Shown here: piece by piece, positions 40,157 through 52,400 of the stretch | Layout: every line of letters starts with the position of its first letter | Numbering within the stretch: position 1 is the first letter of the stretch | Assembly (NCBI GenBank): GCA_934045905.1 | Contig: OW203767.1 | Location: 18,541,073 to 18,605,072, forward strand | Reading direction: 5' to 3' | Length of the DNA stretch: 64,000 nt | Origin: Leuctra nigra | Lineage: Eukaryota > Arthropoda > Insecta > Plecoptera > Leuctridae | Program-made: the position numbers and the translations under genes | Notes under the pieces: generated by a model | Told to the model about the DNA's origin: nothing | Seen by the model: only the letters and a program-made list of their open reading frames with translations | Databases searched by the model: none

Positions 40157-40284
40157 GGGGCCCGATTCGGTAACTTTATAATTCCAGATGCTGATGGAAT
40201 CCGATTCGGTGCAATGTTAATCCAAGTGGCAGTGAATCGGATTCCAGAAGAATCGGGAAATTTGAATTAACAGAATAGGGCCCC
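40157..40284. mobile_element. GGGGCCC-ended MITE, copy 1
   Basis: Inverted ends are GGGGCCCGATTCGGTAACTT and AATTAACAGAATAGGGCCCC. Inner arms pair TGGAATCCGATTC with GAATCGGATTCCA. A relative with degenerate ends lies at 57010-57130. It is 128 bp long and has no coding capacity. Confidence 0.75.
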
Positions 40285-40392
40285 AGGAAAAGTGGTATAA
40301 AATAAGATTATGTATCGGAAAACTGTCGTCAAAATCGGTTTCCTCATCCTTCCTCATATTGTTTCCTGTTACTGTTAAACTGCTCGTCCTAA

Positions 40393-40522
40393 GGCCCGGT
40401 TTTTCAATACTCTGTAAAAACAGTAATTAGGTTCGTTGAAGGATTGCCATTGGTTGTTGCCATGGCAATTTAGTCCTATAGTCAACTGTTTAAAATTTAG
40501 CAAAGTATTGAAAAGCTGGCCC
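40393..40522. mobile_element. Foldback MITE (GGCCCGGTTTTTCAATACT)
   Basis: GGCCCGGTTTTTCAATACTC is inverted as AAAGTATTGAAAAGCTGGCC at the right end, giving a 130-bp element. A partial relative lies at 13935-14030. No ORF. Confidence 0.7.
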
Positions 40523-43500
40523 TGGGTATATAAAACGTTTTATTTTGAATAACTTTGGAATTTTCCGCCTACTGATACGTACACTTGACAAAATAAAAAA
40601 TTCTCTTTGAACAAATTTGAACGACTGATGGTCATGTTCCATAACAATCAATACTTGTATTATCATTGAAATGAGAGGTCCTAAGATTGTGACAAGGACT
40701 GACATTTTTCAATTCAATCAGATTTATTGAGCGATCATTTTTAGTTGTGCCTAGTGTACGAACTCATGTAACTATCTGTACTTTTAATGGAATCTGTGAC
40801 TATTTGCAACCAAGAAGCGATTGACACTTCTCACACAAGCAAGTGACGCGTCTCGCCTCTCCCAAGTCTAGTGCCACATTTCACAACACATCGCATGAGT
40901 AAACCAATGACTACTCACCATTAATTGCGTGATCAAACAACTCAACATTCGATCATGATTTAATAGCAAGTTAATTTAATTAATTGTGAGCCAACGCATA
41001 CGTATTATGTATTCAATAACATAAATAATGTATCATTGGAGAAGGCTTAAGGGGAAGGTTAGCGTTCAGTATGCAGGACTTGGCTTTTGTGTCTGCTTGT
41101 GATTCTAGACAATATAAAATATGCAGTTTAGAAACATGTTTTTCGTTTTTTAAATGTAAAACCAGTGCAAAATTGTAAAATTTTAGAAAATTCGAGAATA
41201 TTTGATTTGGAAGTAGAAAACGTATAAAATACAATTTGAATATATATTTTTTTATTTGCGCTTAACGAGAAAATTTGAAAAAATTTGAAAAATTCCTGAT
41301 AACACATAATTCTAGATATTATGTACATTACCTAGGCAAATCAGAAATCTAAAGGAATATGTTGTTTAAAATTAAAATTCTCTTTAAATTAAAAAAAATT
41401 ACTCATGCAAAATGGAAAATATGGCTTTCCAAATTTCCCACTATAAATTGTGATCCGAGGTAAGTAATACACCGAAGATATAATTTAATACATTTTTTGA
41501 TTGTATTCAAATCTCTTAGCACCAAACACCGAACGAAAGCTTTCGTAAGCTGTTTCAAACCTCCACAAGAAGGACGTGTTTAAATTCGATACTTCGGTAT
41601 CGATAGCAATCGATCCAAATTGGCTCGATTGTTCACCGGAGCCACTTCTCTGGGCTTTATATTATAAATATTTGACAGCCAAATTTGTTAGTAATTTATT
41701 TCTTATTCAATGGTCTTAATAATTTAATAGTGATAAAAAAGAATCGACTTTTGATTTGATGCTCTGTAAAACGAGTTTCTCTAAATTGTAGTGCGAATTC
41801 TGACGCGGGTTGGTTTATTAGATCTCTGATCCAACTGAAATTATATTTTTTGGCGTTTTCGTTCGACTTCCTACATAGAACGTAACCGGTGTTTTTTATT
41901 CGATTATGAATAATTGAGACTAAAGTGTGCCTTGTGGCGAAAGAACTTGTAATAATATAAATTTATTAATATCAGAGTATAACTCTGATTACAATCATTT
42001 TCTCTGATGAATATTCTTTGATTTTTTAGGGGATTTACATGGATACTGCCTCAAGAAAAGGAGTGTCTCCAAACCAAAAAAAAATTTAATACATAACCAG
42101 TATACAACTTTCGAACTAATAGATAAAATTGGTCTTGGTCAGTGAATTATATTTTTTTATATTAAAAAAAAATTGTACGTATCTTCTCTTCTCCATTTGC
42201 TGGTCGGGAGGTGCTCCTAGTTTTTGGCCTGAAGGTTGTGGTCGAGAAACCATTAATCGAGCGCTCTTTGCTATCACACAGTATCGGTTACACGCCCAAG
42301 TGAGCGCCCGGAGCGGTTATAGAGAATGGATAATGAACCACACTCGGTAACAATTCATCATTTTCTGAATGTACCCCGCGCCGTACGTTCAACAGAAGGA
42401 CAACTTACACTGGGCTCAAACACGTTTCCCAATTCGTTTTTAGACCTTAAGTTGGTATAAGCTATATTTTTTACTGTGAATTGGTACTTGTGTAATACGT
42501 ACGTACTGTGAATTTGTAGCGTATGTGTAAGTTAAATAATTTCAGTGTCCTGAAGAGGTTATGACAATTTTAGTTTAATGATAATGATAATGGTAATGAT
42601 AATTTTTTGTCTTGTTTTCGTTTAAGTCACCGTCAAATGTTGGCTCCATTTTTGAGAAAACGTAATTTTTTCTAGGTGGATTTAAAAAAAAAAGATTTAA
42701 ACGCATGCAACCCAATACGTGGAGAATTTGGGCCGGGGGGGGGGGGGGGGGGTCATCTATTCCCCTTTTCTCGAGATACCGACTCTACAAAACCCCTTTA
42801 AAATATTAACATTTGGAAAGTACAACTTCGATTCTCGCTTCTCCCTTCGTCAACGGCATCAGATGAACTTGTGAAGTTATGCAATTACGCTATAGGGCGA
42901 AGTTCTAATAATATATCACCAGAAAATGACCCTTATAAGATGAATTTTGAAAACACTGACCTCGATACAAGTCATTTACTAAAATATGAGAAGTCATTAC
43001 TGAGAATTTGGAAATTTGTGAAGTTTTGTGGATATATTTAATGTTGAAATAATTTTAGTATTACTTATAATGAAAATACAGTTAATTTTGGCAGTAAATA
43101 TTTGGCTTTGAACTATCTATTTGTATTGCTCTTTTGGGAATATCAGAAAAGTAATTCTTTTTAAATAGTTTGAATGTTAAAGTATAGGACAAAAGTGAAA
43201 CTTCTACAGTGAATATCTCAGAATTTAGTACAGGTACCCCATCCAATTTTTCGATATATTGAGGATGATACAAAGCGAACGAATATTGAAAGTTTCAAAA
43301 CTTTGTAGACAAGAGCGAGAAATCATCGCACCACCTTAAAAAACCCCCTGAGTCTGTTTTATTTCCACAGCCTCCCTGACTCACACATCCTCAGTGTAAC
43401 CCGTCCTCCCTGACTGGTCCATTGGGAAGATAACGCTAGAGTCCGCTCAGTCACACCAGTATTATTGTGAAGTCTATGATTGATTACACTCCTGGTGTAC

Positions 43501-45770
43501 CTTTGAAACATGAAGCTAATTGGATGATGCGATTTGCTGATTGCATCTTAATAGTCTGACAATAATTAATAAAAATAAATTACTTCCAACGCTATCTGAT
43601 TCGAAGAGGCGATTTCAATGAGTGGAAGAAGTTAATAGTCATCAAGATTGTTAGTTCATTTTAGTTAAATTACACCTACGCATGCTTTGGAACGTTTTTG
43701 AAAAAAAATGTGGACTATTTCTAGTAAAGGGCGGTGCACTGAATTTTGTAAGCACGATTTTGTCATATTTTATTATTAAAAATTCTAGGTGTAGTTCTGG
43801 AGTTTCTTTGTGATTTTCCTTCATTTATTAACTTTTCTATACGGATTTCCTACTCGTTTTTCAAATTATTCGCTACCGGTGGCGATTTAGGAGTATAGGC
43901 CTCTTATGAAAATCTCCTATCAAATAACACATATTGGAGTGAAATATTTAAGAGTGTTTGCTACAGGAACACCCATTAATCATTCTAAGAACACAGTGGA
44001 AATCGCATCAAATCTCAAACTACCCAAGCAAATAGAAGGAGTTAAACATTGGTATTAAAGAAAATTGGCAATACAAGCTCGACAATTGTATATAATTTTA
44101 CAATTTCAAAATGTTTTAATGCATTATTACCGTATTTTTACAACCCATAACCAATAGGAACTGGGCTGGAGTCAAACATTTAAATTACATGAATTTCATT
44201 AACAATGCAATATTATATAAAATAATAAAATGTTATGTGTTGGTCTTTATCAGCACAAGATCAAATTAGAAACGAAGACAAATAGAACCCGCCTATTTAA
44301 GTGTTCCACATTAAATAACCTATTTCAGTGCGACCTTTCAACGGTCTTATATACTTTCATGTTACCAAAGCTATTCTGACAGACCAATAAAATCAGCACC
44401 ATATGATGCAAACTAATATTTTCTAACCATAACACATATGTGATGAATATTTATGATTGGAAGATTTTTATAAACATTGGACCTCCCATTGATTTTAGAG
44501 AGTTTGTACCGACTGAAGATATAGTGTAGACAGACAGCTATTATTGAACTGTAAAACGAAAAGAGATTGCAGCAATTTAACCCTCTTTGGTTGGAGGTTA
44601 CAGAGTCATCTACTCAGCCATGTTGAAATATAAATTTCGAATACAGTTTTTTTTCATGTTTATCGTAATTGTATATAACTTTCTTGGGCTTCAACTTTGA
44701 AGCACTCAAAACGGCACTAGATATGTGATCTTAGCTAGGAGGTAACACAGTAGTTAGTAATGGAACCTAGAGTGTGGCTTCTATAACTTGAACGTTATAA
44801 TGTTGTTGTTTAGAACTACAATAATGATGTAAATATTAAAACTATTAAAATATCGCGAACAAATTCAACTAACTATAACAACCATAGACGAACCAAACTA
44901 CAAACCCTCCAAATTCATTATTTTCCCTCTCGTAACAAAATGTATAAAGTTATCTTACCTTTCTTTATAAGTAAAGATAACGCAATTATGTATACGATCA
45001 GTTAAGAATCAAATTACATAATTATAGCTTACCATATGGATGACACAATTATTATTATTTTATAACAGCATCGTACAGTTTTCTATCGCTTAAGAATTCT
45101 TCACTAATGGCTGCGTCTCTACACTATCACCCAGCACGTTGAGCGCACAACGCGGAAGCTTAGCGCATGCGCAGTGATTTAACGTATCGCTGACAGGTGG
45201 CGTTCACAAGATGAATTGATTGGGAGATGGATGGATAGCGCCAGTTCGAGTCCCGGCGTTCGCGTTTCTCTGCCCGCGTGCAATCAGGGGAACAGAAACC
45301 ACTTATCGTTGAGAGTTGAAGAGAAGTGTAGTTCGAGGGATGAGAGATGAGAGCAATTTCACTCTATTTAGAGTGGTGGGAAGTGGCGACCTTTCAATGT
45401 GCGAATTACTTTTATAAAGTCAGAAACAAAATGGGCAATTTCAGTCAGTTCTTTTAAATTTGGAATTTATTAGAATTTTACAAACTTTTGTTATATGCAT
45501 AAGAATTACAATATTTTGGGTGCTAAACGAAATATTGTAATTTTTAAACTAAGTTTAGGAAAGTTAAAAATAATTTTAACGTTCTAAATTTCAACTTTAC
45601 CAAACTTTCATAAACTTTGTTGTCATAAAGTTACAATATTTCGTTTCATGTCCGAAAAGCTTGGAAGACAATACGAGTAAGTGTCGCCTAAGTATAAATC
45701 AATCAAAATGATTATGAAATGCCAATATGACATTTCAACGGCTTGTTCCGTGGAAGATATTGTGTCCTTA
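40523..45770. other. Intergenic DNA, no supported gene
   Basis: It holds an 18-bp G run at 42735-42752. GC-richer patches at 42190-42350 and 45110-45330 have no recognisable coding signature. Otherwise it is AT-rich sequence without detectable structure. Confidence 0.55.
42735..42752 (+). repeat. Poly(G) run, 18 bp
   Basis: Uninterrupted G homopolymer following TTTGGGCC. No gene nearby. Confidence 0.9.
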
Positions 45771-45893
45771 TAGTTCCAGATAGTTCCAGATAGTTCCAGA
45801 TAGTTCCTTATATTCCTGATATTTCCTGATAGTTCCTGATAGTTCCAGATAGTTCCAGATAGTTTCTGATAGTTCCAGATAGTTGCCAAAATG
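45771..45893. repeat. 10-bp minisatellite (GATAGTTCCA)
   Basis: About a dozen imperfect copies of GATAGTTCCA/T are present, with variants TTATATTCCT and GATATTTCCT in the middle. It yields an Asn/Tyr/Leu/Ser-rich ORF on the minus strand that is a by-product of the repeat. Confidence 0.85.
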
Positions 45894-47181
45894 CAAAAAA
45901 AATATCCAGTGTTGTAACTAGATACAACATTATCTATATTTATTACTATCTGTATCTTCATATAAATTTAAAAAGTATATTTTTCAACACTTGTAACATC
46001 AAATTTGAATAAGTAAAACAAATTAAATCCCATAGTTTTATATGTACCTAGCGATATTCAGCGACCAAAATTTGCTTTATAATGAAGCAAACCCCATTTT
46101 TATTTGAGTAAAAATAAAATTACAAAAATATCGAGTAATAAAAATAACTCTGACTCTCTTTTCCAATCCAGATATAACTCCTTCACCCACTCCGCCCTGT
46201 TATTAACCTTCCCCCACCACCGAGCAACACACCTTGTTCCTCGGTTGTGTCAAGTGCGTCGTTAAAACGGCCATAAAATCCACCAGACACAATATAACTG
46301 CTACAACTAACAATGACCAATAATAAAAAATAATAGCCATAACAATTTCAATGTATCTCCCATGTAAATGCTCCCATTCCGAATGATATACTGCAAATAT
46401 TTGTATTAGTACTATACAAATATAACCAGCTTGATTTGCATTAAAACTACATTATATCAGCTTGTGGGCTGTTTACGATATTGGCATGAAAGTCAAAATA
46501 ATAATGAAAAATTTTCACAATGGTATAGAACCATTAAAAAAAGTCTTTGTGTAACTCCTTTAAGACATCTGGTAAAAAATTACAGCTTAATAAAAATAAA
46601 GCGGGTGGGATCGCCAATATGGAAATTGGTAACAGTTTCTCTGAAGTTAGTGTTTTCTGTGTGACACAATGACATATAAAGCAGTAAATATCTCTTGGGT
46701 TTATTATCATGGCTTCTGTGTAAGTTAGACGAGTTCGGACGCTGGCCAGTGGCGTGCGGTGTGTGTCAGTTGTTGTGGGGCGCAGGGGACTTGTTCCTAG
46801 CAGAAGATGTCATAGCAGTAGACAGATTGCATTCACCTTTAATTATAATTATAACAAATAATTATACTGTGTTTAATTATAACAAACACAGCAGCATGAC
46901 AATTAAAAGTCAACAGTAATTAAACTAAATAAATTTAAGAAAATAGGAGGAAAACGACATTACTTGAACTTGAATTAGTACTTAAATTTCGGTGTTATAT
47001 GATCGAACCATATAATTTGGCTGAAGTCAAAGTTACCTTGTAACAAATTATTTTAAGTAAATCGTCTGCTGATTCCAAAAAACTACCCGTGTAATTCAGT
47101 CGTTACAAAATGCTTCCAAAAAATAATACATTATTTTAAAATAATACAATACATTCCAATACCGTGTCCTTTAGATCTAAA
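45894..47181. other. Intergenic DNA, nothing recognised
   Basis: The 74-codon ORF at 46695 lies partly in a GC-richer patch (46732-46830) but has no family signature. No other structure was seen. Confidence 0.5.
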
Positions 47182-47370
47182 TTTTCAAACTTGGCATAAT
47201 GGAGATTTCAATGCACAAATCGTTGAAAATATCAAATGCTTTACTAATTTTCTTAGTTTGTTATTAAGAAAAATCCATCGTCTTAATCTTAATTTCCAAA
47301 TTTGTAGGCTCATGGACAGTTAATAAAAAAAGTACGGACTGAAGTAAAAAAACATTCAAATTTCTTCATG
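47182..47370 (+). repeat. Second copy of the 190-bp dispersed repeat
   Basis: It is near-identical to 28459-28647, from TTCAAACTTGGCATAATGGA through TTAGTTTGTTATTAAGAAAA to CATTCAAATTTCTTCAT. The 145-bp direct repeats that flank the first copy are absent here, so the 190-bp unit has spread independently. Confidence 0.85.
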
Positions 47371-47467
47371 AATCCTTCCGCTAGTCTCTTGGAAGATTCA
47401 TTTAGTAAATAGTGAAGTAGATGATACTATATTTTACTTTCAACTTAATTTTACCTGTAACTTAATT

Positions 47468-47640
47468 TTAACGCCCAATGACGTTATTATAAATATAAAA
47501 AAATAAGAGTGGTCCCAGAACACTGCCCTGCGGAATCCCAGACAAAACCTCAAGCTATAGAACACGTGCCTTCAACTTAACCTTTCGCACTCTTCCTGAG
47601 AGCCATTCATCTTTCCAATAACCAACCATCAATTCCTAGA
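47468..47640 (-). pseudogene. Non-LTR retrotransposon reverse transcriptase remnant
   Basis: Translated on the minus strand, the segment contains EWLSGR, then RKVKLKARVL, a TAG stop (47555-47557), LEVLSGIPQGSVLGPLLF and a degenerate FYIYNNVIG, ending at TAA (47468-47470). The spacing of WLxGR, RVxL and SGxPQGSxLGPLLF-x-IYxNDV is the signature of the LINE reverse transcriptase fingers and palm region (jockey-like lineages; family knowledge). The in-frame stop and early termination show it is dead. The YADD catalytic motif expected just downstream was not found. The rest of the LINE is not recognisable nearby. Confidence 0.85.
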
Positions 47641-47856
47641 CCGTTATTCTAAACCATCGGACACTAAAAAAAAATCTACATTCCACCAACGCCACTGTCA
47701 ACCGGCACATATTATAGTTTTATTATTCCATTATAAAAATGGGTACGTCGTATTAAGTTGTATGTCGTTTGTTTTACAAGGGAGGCCATCATCAGCGCTC
47801 TCCCGTGGATTTTATTGCAATTACTAGTCGCGGGGCATCCTGCCAACCAACCGCCT

Positions 47857-47877
47857 CCCCCCCCCCCCCCCCCCCCC
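47857..47877 (-). repeat. Poly(C) run, 21 bp
   Basis: Uninterrupted C homopolymer on the plus strand (G run on the minus strand), about 210 bp upstream of the reverse transcriptase remnant in the direction of that remnant. Confidence 0.9.
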
Positions 47878-48167
47878 ACGGTCAACCGACCAAGAGTTCT
47901 AAGTGAAAAGATAGCTCGTAAATCCACACGGCGCATGGAGAGAAAACTATGTGACATCCACGACATACAAAACATGGATAGAAAGGTAGAAGGTGTGTGT
48001 ACTTTACTTGAAATTCATATAATATCTAGAGTATATAAGAGGGATGGTCGGAATGGAACATTGAAATTTTGTTGGAGGTTGACTTGAAAAAAAGCGAAAT
48101 TATGATAAATCTTGGCAGAACACATCATATGGTAATAAAGTCACATAATTGTGAGCATTTGCACACT

Positions 48168-48190
48168 CCCCCCCCCCCCCCCCCCCCCCC
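48168..48190 (-). repeat. Poly(C) run, 23 bp
   Basis: The longest homopolymer in the window, about 290 bp from the previous C run. It is followed by ACCC. Confidence 0.9.
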
Positions 48191-48419
48191 ACCCTTCAAC
48201 AACCCTTCGTTTCGGATGGAAAATTATACAATTATTAATCAATAATCTTTATGTGATTGTAAAATTTCAGTTAGATCAGAGGAACAGTTCGTCTTGTATT
48301 ATTCCAGCAGAAGAGCAACCCAATACAGAGATAACTATCAACTCTAAAAATCAATAAAAAAATTATTACTCAATAAGTAAAAGAAAAAGTTATTTTTTGT
48401 AATGTAAGTGCATTTTAGG

Positions 48420-48500
48420 TTCTTGCAAAAGTCAAATTAAATGCAAGAAAGCTCAACCAATCGGGGTAACCAAACTGTATAAAGACGGTAGTTTGTCAAC
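48420..48500 (+). repeat. Dispersed repeat family 2, copy 1
   Basis: Marked by AAAGCTCAACCAATCGGGGT. Relatives are at 53545-53610 (AAAAAGCTCAACCAGTTAGG) and 59760-59835 (AAAAAGCTCAACCAATCTGG). Confidence 0.45.
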
Positions 48501-51405
48501 TTAAAAGGTGAACTAAAACACATTCCGTTCCAAAAACTTGAACCCTTTTCGGTGGATTCTTTTACTCTCTGGAACGTATAAGTATAAGTGCTAACTAAAA
48601 CCCCGAGTGCCACCACCTATGTTCACATAATATGCCTTGTTATCATTTCATCAAGGCTCAAGTATACATTGCACCGCATAGAGTCAGTTTCATATTTGAC
48701 AAGATAGTTGAATATAAATTAAATGACTGCACTGCCATAAGGTACTTGTACTTCGCAATCACTAGTATTTAACATGGTCTCTAGACATAATAACCTGTGA
48801 TAGTTATGGCAAAACTTATGTCGGCTTTAGCTAAGACTCGGTTTAGATCAAAAGATGTTGGGTAAAAACAGGAAAAGTGTTGGTAATTTATGTGCATATT
48901 CGATGGCTCTGACAGTGACTGGCACCTCCACCGTAACATCTCTCTTCACGTCATATTAAAACACGAGAGAGAATTTTCTCTTTGTCAGATAGAAATGTTT
49001 CAATTTGTAGAACGAGATGTGTAGGAATTTCCGTTTTGAGTATTTTTTTTGTATAATTACCTATACCTACCCCGTTTTTATGCTTAGTAATCGTTTCTAT
49101 ATTATATTCTGTTACTGCGGAAAGACTTTGGTCTATCTGTAGATTTGCAGTATTTCCAATCATTATTTCTTTCGTGAAGGTTTTTTGCGGTATACCTAGC
49201 TTTGTTATTTCTCCAAAAATAAAGCGATATTTTAAAAAAATCGAAAATTTAATAATATTACCTTTATTTTATGTGAGGCTTTAGTATAAAGTATGAATAA
49301 AAGTGCGAGTTAATAAATAACCCATATAAATACATTATGCAATATTACTTTCAAGGTTATTGTAAATATGGATCAAGATAGTATCTTCTTCATCATCACA
49401 ATATTGATCAACAAAATTGACCCTAACAGATTTAATCTATAAGGTCGAAGTAGCAATACTAAGATACTATAAAGTCACCCTTATGAATAATGTAGGTAAG
49501 GGTGAATTATCTATCACCCTCTTGTTCAATTTCTCATCGTTCTAGATCTCTCTCTAGACTAACTGGCAACACAATAATTGACACGTTAGACACATCCTCT
49601 TTCTCTGCAACAATAGCTATATCGATAAGGAATGACCAGGTTTTCTCTCACGCACAGCTTCCGCGCATCATTACAGACCAGATGTATACTCTCTCGAGGA
49701 AACCCCACACATGGCTCATATCGGTCAATATTCTGATCACGCTCCCAACCAGAAACTCACCCGCCAAATACGGTTATGATCACTTCAAATAAGAATTATA
49801 AAAATTCAAATTATTTTTATATAATTTCCTATAAGGTCTTTCCGGAGAGTAGCTTTGATTTTTGTTTGTATTCAATGAAAATTTTCAAAGAACTTCAATG
49901 GGGAAGACGAAATCTTGTTTATACAAAGAAGCAAAGTAAAAGATATTCCACACTGAACAATACAGCCTCTAGTGACAACAAACCAGATTGTAAATTACTT
50001 TTATAAATAAAATACAGTACATAATATTATGTCAAGTTTGTCTCATATCATGTCTATACTGTCACAATCTACCGATCTAGTATTCCAGTCCCGTTCTAAG
50101 TGCAATAAACTATTTTCTTTCGAATTACAAAAAAACGACAAGTTAGCTTCTGGGGAGAAGATCGTGTCAAAATACAGCATCTTTAAAGAGAATTGATGTC
50201 ATGAGTCAGTTAAATCCCCTGAGAAAATGATACGAATTTTATGAATCATTTTTCACTGATGAGAATCGATAGTAATCGATTGACCAGTTATCGATCTGTG
50301 AAGGGACAGCGTGGGAAAGTATGAGTTTGTATTTGTTTTGATCGGTTTCTCTTGTAACCAGGTCGGCAAGTATCTAGAATTCCTATGAAGCTCAATGGTA
50401 AAATGGTAATTTGTGCAATCAACTCCTAGATATTGTGTTGCTGATATTGTGTTACATTGTAGGCACCTTTGATGTCATTATTGACTTGTTTTTTTCTGCC
50501 TGTTAGTGTCGATTGACTCTTTTCGTAGAGGAACTGAAGTTGTATAGAAATGTGTGGATTCGAACTTAGTTCTATGGGAAACTAATCAATTTACTAGAAA
50601 AATAATAAATTGATAAATACATCAAATATGGTATTAGAAATCGTTAATGTTTAAAGAATATAAAAATTAAATGAGAAGACAAAACTGTTCACGTAAGAAA
50701 GCTGACGAGTTTTTATGACAGATTGAAGTAAAAATAAATTTTACAAAATTACGAATTATTGGACAAAATTGACCTGGACTAAGCTCCAATTACTCTCAAG
50801 TCTTTTATATACTTAGGTTCTTTTATTATTAAATTAAATTTTTAAAGGATATTCTGGTATGCTAATATAGTAATATTATTGAATATTCCTTTCAGTTACA
50901 CTGTTTATCATCTTCACGATATTCATTATACGTTTCGTACAATTGTAACCATCTTTGCAACTATAAATTTAATCCCCAGTATTAAAGGTTTCAAAAAGTA
51001 AAAGTCACTCAGGGTGATATTTACATCAAATAAAAACCAACATTCAAAAAAAAATTACACAAAACACCACTTTTCTAACTATTCAAATTCCAATTCCAAT
51101 TATCAATCCAATCTTCAAACTTCATTACGATGACGTCATCACTCCCTCCAACATCGGATCACGAACCCGTCTCCCTCCCTCTCTCTCACTCCCCCATTTG
51201 TCACTCATTACCGTCTCAATATCCCATCACAAGTATTCAATTACACATCACGTGCTTTGCCCTCCAAGACGTGACACTTTGCATTAGTGTCGTTTGTAAG
51301 ATGATTGAAATCTTCGACTGCATTTCATTCGTTCAGCTTGACTTGCTGCTCTCTTCGTGATTCTTGCATTCTGCAGCTACGTGTGTTTTCCTGGGATCGT
51401 TTTCC

Positions 51406-51850
51406 TTGCCAAGGCAGTTGTCGCAGATGTTTGAGAGGGTGATTGGTTGAGATATTGTCACACAGTTGCCAAGACAATTGTAGCAGATGTTTGAGAGGGT
51501 GATTGGTTGAGATATTGTCACACAGTTGCCAAGACAATTGTCGCAGATGTTTGAGGGGGTGTTTGGTTGAGATATTGTCACACAGTTGCCAAGACAGTTG
51601 TCGCAGATGTTTGAGAGGGTGATTGGTTGAGATATTGTCACACAGTTGCCAAGACAGTTGTCGCAGATGTTTGAGAGGGTGATTGGTTGAGATATTGTCA
51701 CACAGTTGCCAAGACAGTTGTCGCAGATGTTTGAGAGGGTGATGGATTGAGATATTGTCACACAGTTGCCAAGACAGTTGTCGCAGATGTTTGAGAGGGT
51801 GATTGGTTGAGATATTGTCACACAGTTGCCAAAACAATTGTTACACCGAT
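51406..51850. repeat. 60-bp tandem array, about seven copies
   Basis: The unit begins TTGCCAAGACAGTTGTCGCA and ends GATATTGTCACACAG. It repeats exactly every 60 bp with only a few substitutions per copy. Because 60 is a multiple of three, two minus-strand frames stay open (170 and 186 codons), giving rival Leu/Cys/Asn-rich repeat 'proteins'. Two equally open frames argue for a non-coding satellite. Confidence 0.92.
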
Positions 51851-51904
51851 GGCTAGAAGTCGAATGCCACTCTCCATAGTTGCTACTTGGCAATATTATT
51901 ATAA

Positions 51905-51991
51905 CAACTGTGTGACATTTTGTCGTACAGTAGATTAGAGTACCATTGTCACAGAGCTGGTGGTGAATATTGGGAAAATGTCACACAGTTG
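51905..51991. repeat. Inverted repeat flanking the 60-bp array
   Basis: CAACTGTGTGACATTTT at 51905 is perfectly inverted as AAAATGTCACACAGTTG ending at 51991, with a 53-bp loop. Both arms resemble the TGTCACACAGTTGCC segment of the neighbouring array, so this looks like a rearranged satellite edge. Confidence 0.75.
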
Positions 51992-51997
51992 CTACTA

Positions 51998-52187
51998 AAG
52001 CCCGATTTACACGGTCCATTTATTGAACAACTTCTGTGCCACAGTCTTTGTCACATTTCTTGAAGGAAATTTGAACATTTTTTAAGTTCTGTGACAGAAA
52101 ATTGCTTCGTGTAAATGCAAAATTGTGTGAAAACAGTGAATATGACACAGAAGTTGTTCAAGAAATTGTACCGTGTAAATCGGGCTT
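51998..52187. mobile_element. TA-flanked MITE (ends AAGCCCGATTTACACGGT)
   Basis: Termini AAGCCCGATTTACACGGT and ACCGTGTAAATCGGGCTT are perfect inverted repeats flanked by TA at 51996-51997 and 52188-52189. Inner arms pair GAACAACTTCTGTG with CACAGAAGTTGTTC. The 190-bp length and TA duplication fit a non-autonomous Tc1/mariner-like element. A relative is truncated at 12629. Confidence 0.85.
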
Positions 52188-52189
52188 TA

Positions 52190-52400
52190 GACATACTGTC
52201 GCAGTTTAGTGTGTAGGCAATTGTCATACAGATGGTTGTAAAGTGAATTTTACATCTGGCTTGGATATGAGAGTCATACAAATAGATGTAGGAAGACAAT
52301 TGTCATACAGCTGTGTATGGAAGATATGATTTTTACATCATAGAGGCATACAGATGTGGCAATGTTTTGACATTTGTCGCATAACACATGTTAATATCGT
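52190..52400. repeat. Degenerate satellite-like flank
   Basis: GGCAATTGTCATACAGATGG, GACAATTGTCATACAGCTG and ACATTTGTCGCATAA echo the core GACAATTGTCGCAG / TGTCACACAG of the 60-bp array. The spacing is irregular, as expected of decayed array copies. Confidence 0.5.

Larger units (their letters stand above)
47641..51405. other. Intergenic DNA with two long C runs
   Basis: C homopolymers of about 21 and 23 bp sit at 47857-47877 and 48168-48190. The proline-rich ORFs crossing them are artefacts of the runs. A short dispersed repeat lies at 48420-48500. A 96-codon ORF at 49502 has no domain. Nothing else is supported. Confidence 0.55.

Noticed and set aside
45240..45275. B-box-like GTTCGAGTCC near a GC-rich patch as a SINE
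   Set aside because: There is no A box at the right distance, no body and no tail.
47411..47435. Plus-strand VDDTIFY-like reading as a reverse transcriptase active site
   Set aside because: It is on the opposite strand from the clear SGIPQGS motif, and neighbouring residues do not fit a reverse transcriptase. Coincidence is more likely.
47758..48357. Proline-rich ORFs around the C runs
   Set aside because: The proline tracts are translations of C homopolymers. The flanks have no coding character.
51325..51893. Two 170-186-codon minus-strand ORFs as genes
   Set aside because: They are alternative frames of the same 60-bp satellite. The openness is a consequence of the period being a multiple of three.
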